Origin: Planococcus versutus
GTDB lineage: Bacteria > Bacillota > Bacilli > Bacillales_A > Planococcaceae
Assembly (NCBI RefSeq): GCF_001186155.3
Contig: NZ_CP016540.2
Span: 1,714,001-1,778,000, forward strand
Direction: 5' to 3'
Length of the DNA stretch: 64,000 nucleotides
Shown here: positions 18,646 through 27,909 of the stretch, one piece after another
Position numbering within the stretch: the stretch's first letter is position 1
How the letters are laid out: the number at the start of each line of letters is the position of its first letter
Notes under the pieces: model-generated
What the model saw: only the letters and a program-made list of their open reading frames with translations
Told to the model about the DNA's origin: nothing
Database searches by the model: none
Position numbers and translations under genes: made by a program

Positions 18646-19217
18646 TTACTTACCGCCTTCGTATCAATCATTCGACTTTCTGTATAAATGCCACCAACAG
18701 GAACATCATGGTCTTCTATCGGAATTTTTTTTACTAGCTGAAAATCAAAAGCTAAAGAACGTGTAACGCCAGGATAACACGCTAAAAAACGATCATAATA
18801 GCCTCCACCAAAACCAATTCTAAATCCTTGTTCTGAAAAAACAACACCTGGTACAATCACCAAATCAATGTCTTCTGGTTTTATGTAAAGTGTTTCAGCA
18901 ACAATTGGCTCTTGCAACTTCATGTAGACGACTTCTAGTTGATCGATACGTTCGAATATTCGAAAATCCATTGTACGATCTTTAGCGTGACATTTGGGTG
19001 CTGCAACTTTTTTTCCTAATGCCCAGCACTTTTTCATTAGTTCGAATGTGTCAACTTCAGGAAAGGCTGAAATGGTCATACCGATAGTTGTCGCTGCTTG
19101 AAATACAGGATCTTCTATTAAACGGTTGATAATTTCTAGTGATTTCATTTTATATTGTTGTTCTGTCATTTGATTGAGTAAGTTCAGCATTTCTGTACGG
19201 TGCATTTTTTTATCCAT
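18642..19217 (-). CDS. yqgN: 5-formyltetrahydrofolate cyclo-ligase (YqgN)
   Basis: 191 residues. Converts 5-formyl-THF to methenyl-THF using ATP. The signature RIGFGGGYYDRFLA near residues 130-145 and the preceding VPGVVFSEQGF are diagnostic. Open frame continues upstream through the rpmG terminator, but the ATG at 19217 (MDKKMHRTEM) has AAAGGAGA upstream. It is followed by yqgQ with a 4-base overlap. Confidence 0.93.
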   Translation of the reverse strand: MDKKMHRTEMLNLLNQMTEQQYKMKSLEIINRLIEDPVFQAATTIGMTISAFPEVDTFELMKKCWALGKKVAAPKCHAKDRTMDFRIFERIDQLEVVYMKLQEPIVAETLYIKPEDIDLVIVPGVVFSEQGFRIGFGGGYYDRFLACYPGVTRSLAFDFQLVKKIPIEDHDVPVGGIYTESRMIDTKAVSK

Positions 19218-19248
19218 TTCAACATCTTCTCCTTTAAAAAGAAAAAAG

Positions 19249-19273
19249 CCAAAACCTAAATTAGGTTTTGGCA
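19249..19273 (-). terminator. terminator of rpmG
   Basis: GCCAAAACCTA and TAGGTTTTGGC form a hairpin with a T-rich tail on the minus strand. It lies between rpmG and the cyclo-ligase gene. Confidence 0.75.
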
Positions 19274-19282
19274 ATCAATGAA

Positions 19283-19432
19283 TTACTTCGTTTCACGGTG
19301 TACTGTCATTTTGTTATCACGTGAGCAATATTTTTTCATTTCAAGACGCTCAGGGTTGTTGCGCTTATTTTTAACAGTGCTGTAGTTACGTTCGCTACAT
19401 TCTGTACAAGCTAAAGTGATGTTAACACGCAT
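19283..19432 (-). CDS. rpmG: 50S ribosomal protein L33
   Basis: 49 residues starting [17 protein letters not shown] and ending MTVHRETK. Zinc-binding L33 proteins have two CxxC pairs. Here the first pair (CTEC) is intact, but the second is reduced to YCSRD, with one Cys. This is intermediate between the zinc-binding and zinc-free forms. The start is the ATG at 19432 behind GGAGGG. In Bacillus, L33 paralogs are exchanged under zinc limitation by Zur; a zur gene lies at 32.2 kb. Confidence 0.95.
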   Translation of the reverse strand: MRVNITLACTECSERNYSTVKNKRNNPERLEMKKYCSRDNKMTVHRETK

Positions 19433-19572
19433 CGGTATCCCTCCTAATTCTTTCAAAGATCATTTGTAAATAAGCGTGATCTATACGACTTAATTATTAT
19501 AGCATATATTAAAGCAAAGTCTACTGTAATATTCCCATAAATGAGAAGTTTTTTACTTCTAGAAAATCTTCA

Positions 19573-20232
19573 TTATTTGTTTAAATCATAATGACGTCCA
19601 CGTACCAAGTAAAACAATTGTTCTGCAATATTCGTCGCGTGATCTGCAGATCGTTCCATATAACGACTAATAAAAGAAAGTTGTGTAATTTGGCTAAGTT
19701 TGTCTGGGTGCTCCCCACCCACTCGCATTAATTGACGAATCACATTTCCGTATAATTCGTCTACTTGATCATCAAGTTCAGCGATTTCTTTTGCTTTTAT
19801 AACATCTTCTTCTACAAAAGCTTCAATTACTTGATTGAGCATCGCAACTGCCAGTTTTTGCATTTGCTGAATTTGAGTGATTTGAGCTAGCAATGGCTGA
19901 TTGCCAATCCGAATAGTTTCTTTCGCAATGTTTACCGCATAATCTCCTACCCGTTCCATGTCTGATGCTACTTTGATTGTTACAATCAATCGTCTCAAAT
20001 CAGTTGCGACTGGCGACTGTTTGGCAATTAGTAATATCACTTGATCATTAATAGTTTCTTCTAACTGATTAATTTCTTTGTCATGCTCAATAATTTCTAA
20101 TGCAGCATCTACATCTTGTGTAACTAATGCTTCCATTGATTTATTTAACGCGTCAACTGCCATAGTACTAAGCGTGGTTAACTCTTCCTGAGCGGAATTT
20201 AATTCAAACTCAAATTTTTCACGTACTGACAA
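19573..20232 (-). CDS. phoU: phosphate signalling protein PhoU
   Basis: 219 residues with two PhoU three-helix repeats, each carrying the acidic metal-binding pattern (DxxxD/E: EIIEHDKEINQLEE and EIAELDDQVDELYG). It dampens PhoPR signalling together with the Pst transporter. The start is a TTG 8 bases after AGGAGG. It is the last gene of pstS-C-A-B-phoU, 17 bases after pstB. Confidence 0.94.
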   Translation of the reverse strand: MSVREKFEFELNSAQEELTTLSTMAVDALNKSMEALVTQDVDAALEIIEHDKEINQLEETINDQVILLIAKQSPVATDLRRLIVTIKVASDMERVGDYAVNIAKETIRIGNQPLLAQITQIQQMQKLAVAMLNQVIEAFVEEDVIKAKEIAELDDQVDELYGNVIRQLMRVGGEHPDKLSQITQLSFISRYMERSADHATNIAEQLFYLVRGRHYDLNK

Positions 20233-20249
20233 CGCTTCCGCCTCCTTTA

Positions 20250-21062
20250 TTAACCAAATCTTCCTGAAATGTAATCTTCCGTGCGTTTATCGGAGGGATT
20301 TGAAAAAATAGTATCAGTAAGATCATACTCGACAACTTCTCCGTTTAAGAAAAATGCAGTTTTGTCTGAAATACGTGCTGCTTGTTGCATATTATGGGTA
20401 ACGATAATAATGCTATAGTCTTTTTTTAACTCTTGAACCAATTCTTCAATTTTTAATGTAGAAATCGGGTCTAAAGCTGACGTTGGTTCGTCCATCAAAA
20501 TCACATCGGGCTCGATGGCTAGTGCACGCGCGATACAAACGCGTTGCTGTTGCCCGCCTGAGATGCTATAGGCATTTTCAGTTAAACGATCTTTTAGTTC
20601 TTCCCATATCGCCGCTCCACGCAAACTTTTTTCGACAATTTCATCAAGAATTTTCTTGTTTTGAATCCCATGAATTCGTGGTCCATAAGCAATATTGTCA
20701 TAAATAGATTTTGGAAATGGATTGGGTTTTTGAAACACCATGCCGACACGCGTTCGCAGCTCTTCTACACCATAGTTTTGATCGAATATGTTGCGACCTC
20801 TATAAAGAATTTCACCTGAAGTTTTGACAGATGGCACTAATTCAACCATGCGATTGAGCGTTTTCAGATAAGTTGACTTACCACATCCTGAAGGCCCGAT
20901 AATCGCCGTTACTTCATTTTCCAGAATTTCTAAATCAATATTCTTCAATGCATGATTCGTGCCGTACCAAAGATTAAGTTGATTTGTTTTGTAAACTGCT
21001 TTTTTTGTCAAATTGTTTGTTTGTTCTTCACGTCTTGGTGGATTTGCTATGATGATCGTCAT
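20250..21062 (-). CDS. pstB: phosphate ABC transporter ATP-binding protein
   Basis: 270 residues with Walker [17 protein letters not shown], the PstB-typical Q-loop [15 protein letters not shown], signature [15 protein letters not shown], Walker [14 protein letters not shown] and the H-loop THNM. It energises high-affinity phosphate import through PstCA. AAGGGG precedes the ATG. Its place between pstA and phoU is standard. Confidence 0.97.
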   Translation of the reverse strand: MTIIIANPPRREEQTNNLTKKAVYKTNQLNLWYGTNHALKNIDLEILENEVTAIIGPSGCGKSTYLKTLNRMVELVPSVKTSGEILYRGRNIFDQNYGVEELRTRVGMVFQKPNPFPKSIYDNIAYGPRIHGIQNKKILDEIVEKSLRGAAIWEELKDRLTENAYSISGGQQQRVCIARALAIEPDVILMDEPTSALDPISTLKIEELVQELKKDYSIIIVTHNMQQAARISDKTAFFLNGEVVEYDLTDTIFSNPSDKRTEDYISGRFG

Positions 21063-21091
21063 TTAACAATGCCCCTTTCACATATTTAGCG

Positions 21092-21970
21092 TTAATAGCG
21101 TTTATCAAATTTATTACGAATAATAACGGCAATGGAATTCATAATTAGCAAAACAGCCATCAATACCATAATTCCAGCAGCGGCTACTGTTTGAAATTCT
21201 TGTTGTGGACGACTTGACCAATCATAAATTTGCATCGGCAACGCTGTAAATGTATCCATCACACCAGCCGGTAAAAATTGAATGATGACAGGTACACCAA
21301 TAACGATTAATGGCGCTGTTTCACCAATAGCACGCGATAGCGCTAAAATACTTCCTGTTAAAATGCCTGGTAAGGCAGCCGGTAAAATGATTTTAATAAT
21401 AGTTTGCCATTTTGTTGCACCCATGCCGTAAGATGCATCCCGCATTTCACCTGGAACCGATCGAATTGCTTCTTGAGCGGCAACAACTATGACTGGTAGG
21501 ATCAATAAACTCATAGTAAAACCTGCTGCTAAGACACTATTTCCTAACGCCATCGCGCGAACAAATATAGTTAACCCGAGTAATCCGAATACGACAGATG
21601 GAACCCCTGCTAGATTAGAAATATTCATACGAATAAACGACGTAATGCGATTTTGTTTCGCATACTCCTCAAGGTAAATAGCCGAACCTACTCCTAAAAT
21701 AATTGATGTTGGAGCCACCACCATCATCAGCCAAAGTGAACCAATAAGTGCAGCTTTAATCCCCGCTTTTTCTGGAAAGCGAGAAGCGAAATTCATCAAA
21801 AATTCTAGTGATAAATGTCCCACTCCCTGTGATACAATCCGGTATAGCAAAATAACCAATGCCAATAAAGCTAGTAATGTGGCTAATAGAAAGATGGATT
21901 GAAAAATTTTATTGATAATCAATCTACTATTCATCCGTTTGACGACTGTTTGTTGTTCAATATAGCGCAT
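21092..21970 (-). CDS. pstA: phosphate ABC transporter permease PstA
   Basis: 292 residues with six membrane helices and the ABC permease EAA loop (QEAIRSVPGEMRDASYGMGATKW). It forms the transmembrane channel with PstC. The ATG at 21970 has GAGGAG 7 bases upstream; an open frame extends further but begins inside pstC. It is separated from pstC by one base. Confidence 0.94.
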   Translation of the reverse strand: MRYIEQQTVVKRMNSRLIINKIFQSIFLLATLLALLALVILLYRIVSQGVGHLSLEFLMNFASRFPEKAGIKAALIGSLWLMMVVAPTSIILGVGSAIYLEEYAKQNRITSFIRMNISNLAGVPSVVFGLLGLTIFVRAMALGNSVLAAGFTMSLLILPVIVVAAQEAIRSVPGEMRDASYGMGATKWQTIIKIILPAALPGILTGSILALSRAIGETAPLIVIGVPVIIQFLPAGVMDTFTALPMQIYDWSSRPQQEFQTVAAAGIMVLMAVLLIMNSIAVIIRNKFDKRY

Positions 21971-21971
21971 C

Positions 21972-22898
21972 TTAATACTCCTCCCTAAACCGTTTTGAGA
22001 CATAGCTAGCGAGAATATTCATGACCATCGTAAAGACAAACAATGTAAAACCGACAGCGTAGATAGAGTAATAAATAGTTGTGCCAAATCCCGCATCTCC
22101 TTTTGACACTTGAACAATATAGGCGGTCATGGTTTGAATTGAACCGGTAAAATCTCCATCGAGCCTCGGCGTCGAACCTGCTGCCAATGACACAATCATA
22201 GTTTCGCCAATTGCTCTTGAAACTGCTAAAACGACAGATGCAATAATTCCTGAAAGTGCAGCTGGCACAGTGATTTTCCACGCGACTTCAAATTTTGTCG
22301 ACCCCATCGCTAATGCACCTTCACGAATACTTTTAGGCACAGATGAAAGGGCATCTTCTGACAAAGAAGCAATCATGGGAATGATCATAATACCGACAAC
22401 TATTCCGGGTGAAATCGCATTAAAAATTTTGATTGCTGGAAAAATTAATTGCAACATTGGCGTTACGAATGTTAAAGCAAAAAAACCATAAACAATTGTG
22501 GGTACTCCGGCCAATACTTCAAGTATTGGCTTTAATACACGTCGTATGTTTTCACTCGCATACTCGCTCAAATAAATCGCAGCAGCTATACCAATTGGTA
22601 CAGCAACCACAATTGCAATAAATGTCACTTTCAATGTCCCGACGATTAACGGCAAAATCCCAAATTGAGCATCTTTGTTGGAAAAGGGTAACCATGTTGT
22701 CCCAAAAATAAATTCAAAAAATGGAACGCGCGTAAAAAATGTGATGGTTTCAACAATTAATGTTAAAACGATTCCAATCGAAGTTAAAACTGAAACCGAT
22801 GCAATAAGAAACAACAAAATAGGAATAAGTTTCTCTGTCATTTTCTTATTTTTTTTGCTCTGTGAGCGTGCGATCATTTCTTGTACAGATGGTCGCAT
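21972..22898 (-). CDS. pstC: phosphate ABC transporter permease PstC
   Basis: 308 residues with six membrane helices and the EAA loop (EDALSSVPKSIREGALAMGSTKFEVAWKI in part). The start is the ATG at 22898 behind GAAAGGGG; upstream frame is not supported. A 209-base gap separates it from pstS. The gap holds a GC-rich hairpin that may tune the pstS to pstC transcript ratio. Confidence 0.94.
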   Translation of the reverse strand: MRPSVQEMIARSQSKKNKKMTEKLIPILLFLIASVSVLTSIGIVLTLIVETITFFTRVPFFEFIFGTTWLPFSNKDAQFGILPLIVGTLKVTFIAIVVAVPIGIAAAIYLSEYASENIRRVLKPILEVLAGVPTIVYGFFALTFVTPMLQLIFPAIKIFNAISPGIVVGIMIIPMIASLSEDALSSVPKSIREGALAMGSTKFEVAWKITVPAALSGIIASVVLAVSRAIGETMIVSLAAGSTPRLDGDFTGSIQTMTAYIVQVSKGDAGFGTTIYYSIYAVGFTLFVFTMVMNILASYVSKRFREEY

Positions 22899-22921
22899 AA
22901 CGAATCCCCTTTCAACCGCGA

Positions 22922-22946
22922 AAGGTGAGCAGCGGCAGCTCACCTT
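22922..22946 (-). terminator. hairpin between pstS and pstC (partial terminator or mRNA stabiliser)
   Basis: AAGGTGAGC and GCTCACCTT are perfect arms around a 7-base loop. Only a short TTT follows on the minus strand. It lies 25 bases before the pstC start. In B. subtilis and others pstS mRNA is more abundant than the rest of the operon, so this hairpin may stabilise or attenuate here. Confidence 0.5.
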
Positions 22947-23107
22947 CAGACTAAACTAGCTACATTAGAGTTCTTTTAGCTTGCTGATCTTCCACAAACT
23001 AGATGGCAATATCTTTGTTTCTGTATTGCATGATGGCTTCATCTATAGGAAGTCGCGTAACTTCTTATTGAGCAATTTGCAAGACCTTCATCCTTTCGCT
23101 CAAAATG

Positions 23108-24073
23108 TTACTGATTGTTAGTTAATGCTTCTAACTTGGCTAATGCTTTATCGTATTCTTCTTGTGGCAATGCTACATATCCTACTGCTTCTGCCATCAT
23201 TCCTGCATTTTCTAGTGTGTACATCATAAAGTCGTAAGCAGCTGCGTTATCTGTGAGTGCTGTATTATTCGCATAGATGAACAACGGACGCGACAAAGGA
23301 GAGTAGCCTCCTGATTCAATGGTGTCTTTTGTAGGTTCGATGCCATCAATTGAAACTACTTTTAAGGTATCTTGATTCGCCACATAATAGGCATAGCCGA
23401 AGAATCCAACAGCGTTAACATCTGCTTGAATGCCTTGAACCAATGTGTTGTCATCTTCGGAAAGAGTTGCTGAGCTGACTAAGTCTTCATCTTCTAAAAT
23501 CACTTCGTTAAAATAATCGTAAGTTCCTGAATCTGTGCCTGGTGCATAAAAGATCACTTCTTCATCTGGCCATTCCGAGTTAATATCGGACCATTTTTTA
23601 GTCGTGCCGTCTTCTATCCAAAGTTTTTTCAAATCTTCAACGGTTAAGTTTTCCACCCAGTCGTTTTCTTGACTAACGACTACTGATAATCCGTCATATG
23701 CAAGTTGGAATTCTGTATAGTCAATGCCTGCCTCTTTTAGACTTGCAACTTCTTCTTCTTTTATCGGACGAGAAGCGTTAGAGAAATCCGTTTCACCTTG
23801 GATGAATTTTTCAAATCCCCCTCCTGTGCCTGACGTTCCAACCGTTACTTGTACATCTGGTTGAGCGCCGGCATACTCTTCGACAACACCTTCCATAATT
23901 GGTGCTACAGTTGAAGATCCATCACCTGATACCATGCCTTCAACAACTGCTTCTCCGGCTGTTTCTGAATCAGTTTCTTCTGTTTTAGTGCCAGTATCTG
24001 TACTGCTACACGCACCTAAAATTAAAGCTGAGCCAAGAATTGTTGACGCCATCGCAAATTTCCAGTTTCTCAT
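23108..24073 (-). CDS. pstS: phosphate-binding lipoprotein PstS
   Basis: 321 residues. A lipoprotein signal with the lipobox ILGAC (Cys about residue 22) anchors it outside the membrane. The PstS phosphate site is visible in [36 protein letters not shown] and [11 protein letters not shown]. It captures inorganic phosphate for PstCAB. It is the first gene of the operon and is preceded by phased PhoP-box repeats, so induction under phosphate starvation is expected. Confidence 0.96.
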   Translation of the reverse strand: MRNWKFAMASTILGSALILGACSSTDTGTKTEETDSETAGEAVVEGMVSGDGSSTVAPIMEGVVEEYAGAQPDVQVTVGTSGTGGGFEKFIQGETDFSNASRPIKEEEVASLKEAGIDYTEFQLAYDGLSVVVSQENDWVENLTVEDLKKLWIEDGTTKKWSDINSEWPDEEVIFYAPGTDSGTYDYFNEVILEDEDLVSSATLSEDDNTLVQGIQADVNAVGFFGYAYYVANQDTLKVVSIDGIEPTKDTIESGGYSPLSRPLFIYANNTALTDNAAAYDFMMYTLENAGMMAEAVGYVALPQEEYDKALAKLEALTNNQ

Positions 24074-24129
24074 ATTGCTAATTCCCCCTAATGATTATGT
24101 TGTTTACATTCTCTACTCTATAGAGAGAT

Positions 24130-24168
24130 TGTTGAGAGGATATAAAGCCTGTGTTAAGAGATTGTAAA
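24130..24168 (-). promoter_or_regulatory. PhoP-box array upstream of pstS
   Basis: On the minus strand four hexamers are spaced exactly 11 bases apart: TTTACA (24168-24163), TTAACA (24157-24152), TTTATA (24146-24141) and TCAACA (24135-24130). The known Bacillus PhoP box is TT(A/C/T)A(C/T)A with 5-base gaps. Three of four repeats match fully and the last has one mismatch. The array lies 57-95 bases before the pstS start. Confidence 0.8.
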
Positions 24169-24189
24169 TAGCCAAACGTCACAAAAAAA

Positions 24190-24229
24190 CCCCAAGGAAT
24201 ATTTCTCTATAAGAGAAGTTCCTTGAGGC
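24190..24229 (-). terminator. terminator of pbpA
   Basis: CCTCAAGGAA and TTCCTTGGGG (minus strand) form a long stem that includes CTTCTCTTATAGAGAA and is followed by a T run. It lies between pbpA and the pst promoter. Confidence 0.8.
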
Positions 24230-24235
24230 TTTTGT

Positions 24236-26413
24236 TTATTCACCTTCAACTTTAACAGAATCGCTGTATGGCTTTTTTATTAAATTTGATGCTTCTTGTG
24301 CTTCTGTATTTTTCAATTCAAAGTATTTGTCAGCGGCAGCTCGAGCGATTTCATTATTCGCTTTTGGAACATTTCTTGGATCTGTCGTGACATATGGAAT
24401 GACTACAGCATAAGCAATTTCGGGGTTTTCAAAAGGTGCATAGCCTACATGCGCAATATTAATTGCATATTCACCATTCATTTCATGATCCTTTTCATAA
24501 AAATAGACTTCTGCTGTACCAGTTTTTCCGGCAGCGGTATAAGGTGTATTGCTAAATTGCGCACGCGCTGATCCTGAACTTCCTGTGTAAACATTGTGCA
24601 TCCCTTTTTGAACTTGTTCAATTTCTTCTTGTGTGTTGTTGATACGGTTCAAAATTTTCGGTTTGATAATGGTTTGGATAGGTCCAAGTGTTTCACCGTC
24701 TCGAGAAGCTTCACGAATTTCTTTGACTACGTGTGGCTCCATTCGATAACCGTCGTTTGCAATCGTTGAGATATACTGTGCCAGTTGTAAAGGTGTATAG
24801 GTATCAAACTGACCAATTGCTAAATCGAGCAGTTTCGCACCTGGTGAAGTTCCACCCATATAACCTGTCGCTTCGTTTGGCAAATCGATGCCGGTTTTTA
24901 CTCCAAGACCAAATTGAGCAAACGAATTACGCATCAATGCAAAACTTTCTGGTGCTACATATAATCCTCGATTGTATTGGTACTGCGCTCCTGCAATTTT
25001 CATCGCGATTTTAAACATATATACGTTCGAAGAGCGTTCGATTGCCATTAAATCACTCATAGGAATACGGTTGAATAGTCGGGTATTAAAAATAGAGTTT
25101 TTTTGAGCAGTTCCTGCAAATTTTAAAGGCTCATCAATTTGAACTTCGCCCAATTCAACGGCATTCTGAGAATACCCAGTCAAAAGCGTTGCACCTTTGA
25201 CCGTCGATCCCATTTCATGAGATGCCGTAAATGCCCCAAATGCGTAATCATACATCGCTAGTTCGCCATTATTGTCTTCGCCTAGGCGCTTGCCGACCAT
25301 AGACAAAACCTCTCCCGTTTGGGGGTCCATCATCACTAAGTAAGCATCTTTAACCAATTTCGAATTCGGTAGAGATTTTAACTGCCATAATTTATCTTCC
25401 ACAATCTTTTCTAGTTCACTTTGCAGTTCACTATCAATAGAGAGCACTAAATCTTTACCAGCTTTTCCTTCATCTACTGGAATGGTTTCGATGACACTTC
25501 CTCGACCATCTGTGATATTTTTCACTACCGACTTTTGACCTTGCAATACTTCTTCATATTGCTGTTCAAGAAAGCTTGTGCCAATCCGGTCGTTACGTGA
25601 ATAATCGCGTGCTAAATAATAATCGAGTTTTGTAGCAGGAATACCCACTTCAGGAGTTGTCGTACTTCCCAAAATCGTCAAGTCACTTGATTTGATTCGT
25701 TTCCAATCCGTCACTGTATTAACACCTGTTAATTTCGGGTCTGTTAACCGTTCAGAAACACGCGCAAACTCTTCGTCTGTAACGCCTTCGTTTTTAATCA
25801 TTTGCGGAGTTAATGCATAACCTGAAGTCATTTCCCGGTATATCGCCAAAACTTCGAGTTCTTCGTTGCTTAAACTAGCAAGCTCTTTATCGCTGATTTT
25901 GTCTCTGACTAAAGTATCTAGTTTGCGTTGCTTTTCTTTTTCAGGAATATCTTCAGCTACAATTGCTGCCTTTTCTTCTTCTGTCACTTTACTTGTAGCA
26001 GTTTCCGTATTTAATTGTATATAAAAATCCTGTTTATCTCGGAGAGTCACTTTGTCGACATCTTTTTCGATCAATTTTGCCAGTTCTTTGGCCACGATCA
26101 TTTTTTCTTCACTTTTAGTCGTTTGCATGGCCGTGTAGGTAATGGCATTGACAGGCATATTGCTCACTTGAATCCGTCCTTCGCTATCAAAAATGCTTCC
26201 TCTTGGAACACTCGTGTTAACGGGAACTTCTTCTGTTCTCGCGATGGCACGTGCATAGTCTTCGCCTTTTACAATTTGAAGATAACCTAAACGCAAAATT
26301 AATAATGAAAATAAAAGAAAAATCGTGAAGAACAAAACATTCATCCGAAAGACTGTGTTTGACTGCAGTTTCACTCTGGCAAGAGAAACGCGTCTTTTTT
26401 GAGGCGGCTTCAT
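24236..26413 (-). CDS. pbpA: class B penicillin-binding protein (PbpA type)
   Basis: 725 residues: one N-terminal membrane helix (about 24-48), a dimerisation/linker domain and a C-terminal transpeptidase domain. The active-site motifs are GSTVKGATLL (SxxK), ERSSNVYM (SxN) and AAGKTGTAEVYF (KTG). It cross-links peptidoglycan; in B. subtilis the syntenic PbpA acts in cell elongation. AAAGGAG lies before the ATG. It sits between sodA and pst as in Bacillus. Confidence 0.92.
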   Translation of the reverse strand: MKPPQKRRVSLARVKLQSNTVFRMNVLFFTIFLLFSLLILRLGYLQIVKGEDYARAIARTEEVPVNTSVPRGSIFDSEGRIQVSNMPVNAITYTAMQTTKSEEKMIVAKELAKLIEKDVDKVTLRDKQDFYIQLNTETATSKVTEEEKAAIVAEDIPEKEKQRKLDTLVRDKISDKELASLSNEELEVLAIYREMTSGYALTPQMIKNEGVTDEEFARVSERLTDPKLTGVNTVTDWKRIKSSDLTILGSTTTPEVGIPATKLDYYLARDYSRNDRIGTSFLEQQYEEVLQGQKSVVKNITDGRGSVIETIPVDEGKAGKDLVLSIDSELQSELEKIVEDKLWQLKSLPNSKLVKDAYLVMMDPQTGEVLSMVGKRLGEDNNGELAMYDYAFGAFTASHEMGSTVKGATLLTGYSQNAVELGEVQIDEPLKFAGTAQKNSIFNTRLFNRIPMSDLMAIERSSNVYMFKIAMKIAGAQYQYNRGLYVAPESFALMRNSFAQFGLGVKTGIDLPNEATGYMGGTSPGAKLLDLAIGQFDTYTPLQLAQYISTIANDGYRMEPHVVKEIREASRDGETLGPIQTIIKPKILNRINNTQEEIEQVQKGMHNVYTGSSGSARAQFSNTPYTAAGKTGTAEVYFYEKDHEMNGEYAINIAHVGYAPFENPEIAYAVVIPYVTTDPRNVPKANNEIARAAADKYFELKNTEAQEASNLIKKPYSDSVKVEGE

Positions 26414-26472
26414 GAGCTATTTGCTCCTTTCGCAGAAATATCCATTTATCAGTATAGCATCCAAATAAAAAA

Positions 26473-26504
26473 ACACACACTTTTTCTGACGAAAAAGTGT
26501 GTGT
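26473..26504 (-). terminator. terminator of sodA
   Basis: ACACACACTTTTTC pairs with GAAAAAGTGTGTGT and is followed by a T run on the minus strand. Confidence 0.85.
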
Positions 26505-26524
26505 AAAGTTTCAATTAAGATGTA

Positions 26525-27133
26525 TTATTTTGCTGTTTCGTAACGGTTTAAAGCTTCTTCCCAGTTTACTAGGTTCCAGAATGCGTTGATGTAGTCTGGG
26601 CGCTTATTTTGGTATTTCAAGTAATAAGCATGTTCCCATACATCAAGGCCAAGTAATGGAGTCTTGCCTTCCATTAATGGAGAGTCTTGATTAGGTGTTG
26701 ACATAATTTCAAGTTCACCGTTTGAAAGAACAAGCCAAGCCCAACCAGAACCAAAACGAGTTTTACCAGCTGCAGCAAATTTTTCTTTGAATTCGTCGAA
26801 GCTTCCAAACTTACTATTGATGGCTTCGCCTAAAGCGCCTGTTGGATTGCCGCCGCCGCTTGGAGATAGTAATTTCCAAAACAAGGAGTGGTTCGCATGT
26901 CCGCCGCCATTGTTTCGAACTGCTGTACGAATAGATTCAGGAACTGCATCTAAGTCAGAAACTAATTCTTCCACAGATTTTGAAGCAAGGTCATCGTGGC
27001 CTTCTAAAGCCGCATTTACATTTGTAATATACGTGTTGTGGTGTTTTGTGTGATGAATGTTCATCGTTTCTTTATCAATGTGTGGTTCAAGTGCGTCATA
27101 CGCATAAGGTAATTCTGGTAATTCATATGCCAT
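26525..27133 (-). CDS. sodA: superoxide dismutase (Mn/Fe family)
   Basis: 202 residues. Disproportionates superoxide. The metal ligands are visible: His in [10 protein letters not shown], His in HANHSLFWK, and Asp and His in [15 protein letters not shown]. The [10 protein letters not shown] block with Gly fits the Mn-type enzymes of Bacilli. AAGGAGG lies 7 bases before the ATG. It is monocistronic. Confidence 0.96.
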   Translation of the reverse strand: MAYELPELPYAYDALEPHIDKETMNIHHTKHHNTYITNVNAALEGHDDLASKSVEELVSDLDAVPESIRTAVRNNGGGHANHSLFWKLLSPSGGGNPTGALGEAINSKFGSFDEFKEKFAAAGKTRFGSGWAWLVLSNGELEIMSTPNQDSPLMEGKTPLLGLDVWEHAYYLKYQNKRPDYINAFWNLVNWEEALNRYETAK

Positions 27134-27283
27134 AATTAAATTCCTCCTTGAGTCTATTTGTCTACCTTCTTAGCGTATCAAACTTTTTAAAGCGTTACAA
27201 ACATAATGCACGTCAGCACCTATTATTCAGACCTTTGACCGACTTTCACTTGCTTGTACGCTTTTTACTCACTTATTATACGG

Positions 27284-27763
27284 TTAAATCGTTATAAAAA
27301 AAATGATAATCATGACCACTTGAATAATACCTTTTGTAAACACTGAGGTAATAAATCCAACCACTGATCCTACACCGGAAAGAAATGATTTTTTCAGTGA
27401 AGATTTGTTAAATAAAATTTCTGCGATTAATGCGCCGAGAAACGGACCAATTAAAATGCCGATGATTGGAAGAATAAAAGGACCTACAATTAAGCCAATC
27501 GTACTACCCCAAAGTCCAGCTCTTGATCCTCCGAATTTTTTAACGCCAAAAGCATTTGCAATTGTATCTGCTCCAAATAATAATATGACGAATAAAATTT
27601 GAATTGCCCAGAACCACCAAGGCAAATCGCTAAAGCTAAAAAAGAGTCCATACATGACAAATCCCCCGAAAATAAACAACACTGAAGGTATGATTGGGTA
27701 AACTAAGCCAATAAATCCGATCACAAAACTAAGTAGAATAACAATCCAACCGATGATTTCCAT
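27284..27763 (-). CDS. yqgC: DUF456 membrane protein YqgC
   Basis: 159 residues with four or five hydrophobic helices and Gly-rich turns (GSTIGLIVGPFILPIIGILIGPFLGAL in part), typical of DUF456. Function is unknown. The start is the ATG at 27763 with GGGGAGGG 6 bases upstream. The longer open frame runs through the upstream terminator hairpin and is rejected. Confidence 0.85.
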   Translation of the reverse strand: MEIIGWIVILLSFVIGFIGLVYPIIPSVLFIFGGFVMYGLFFSFSDLPWWFWAIQILFVILLFGADTIANAFGVKKFGGSRAGLWGSTIGLIVGPFILPIIGILIGPFLGALIAEILFNKSSLKKSFLSGVGSVVGFITSVFTKGIIQVVMIIIFFITI

Positions 27764-27786
27764 CTGTGTCCCTCCCCATAAAAAAA

Positions 27787-27842
27787 GCTCTCTTCTATCG
27801 TGCTCTACAATTTCAAAAATGTAAAGTGTGATAAAAGAGAGC
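27787..27842 (-). terminator. terminator of the Na/Pi cotransporter gene
   Basis: GCTCTCTT and AAGAGAGC form the base of a long stem-loop followed by seven Ts on the minus strand. The T run directly precedes the yqgC ribosome site, so read-through would supply yqgC. Confidence 0.65.
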
Positions 27843-27909
27843 ATACTAGTTTTTGTGATGTGTATCTTTTGCCTGTCAGAACTGAACAAGCACTTCTACT
27901 TTTCTTTTT

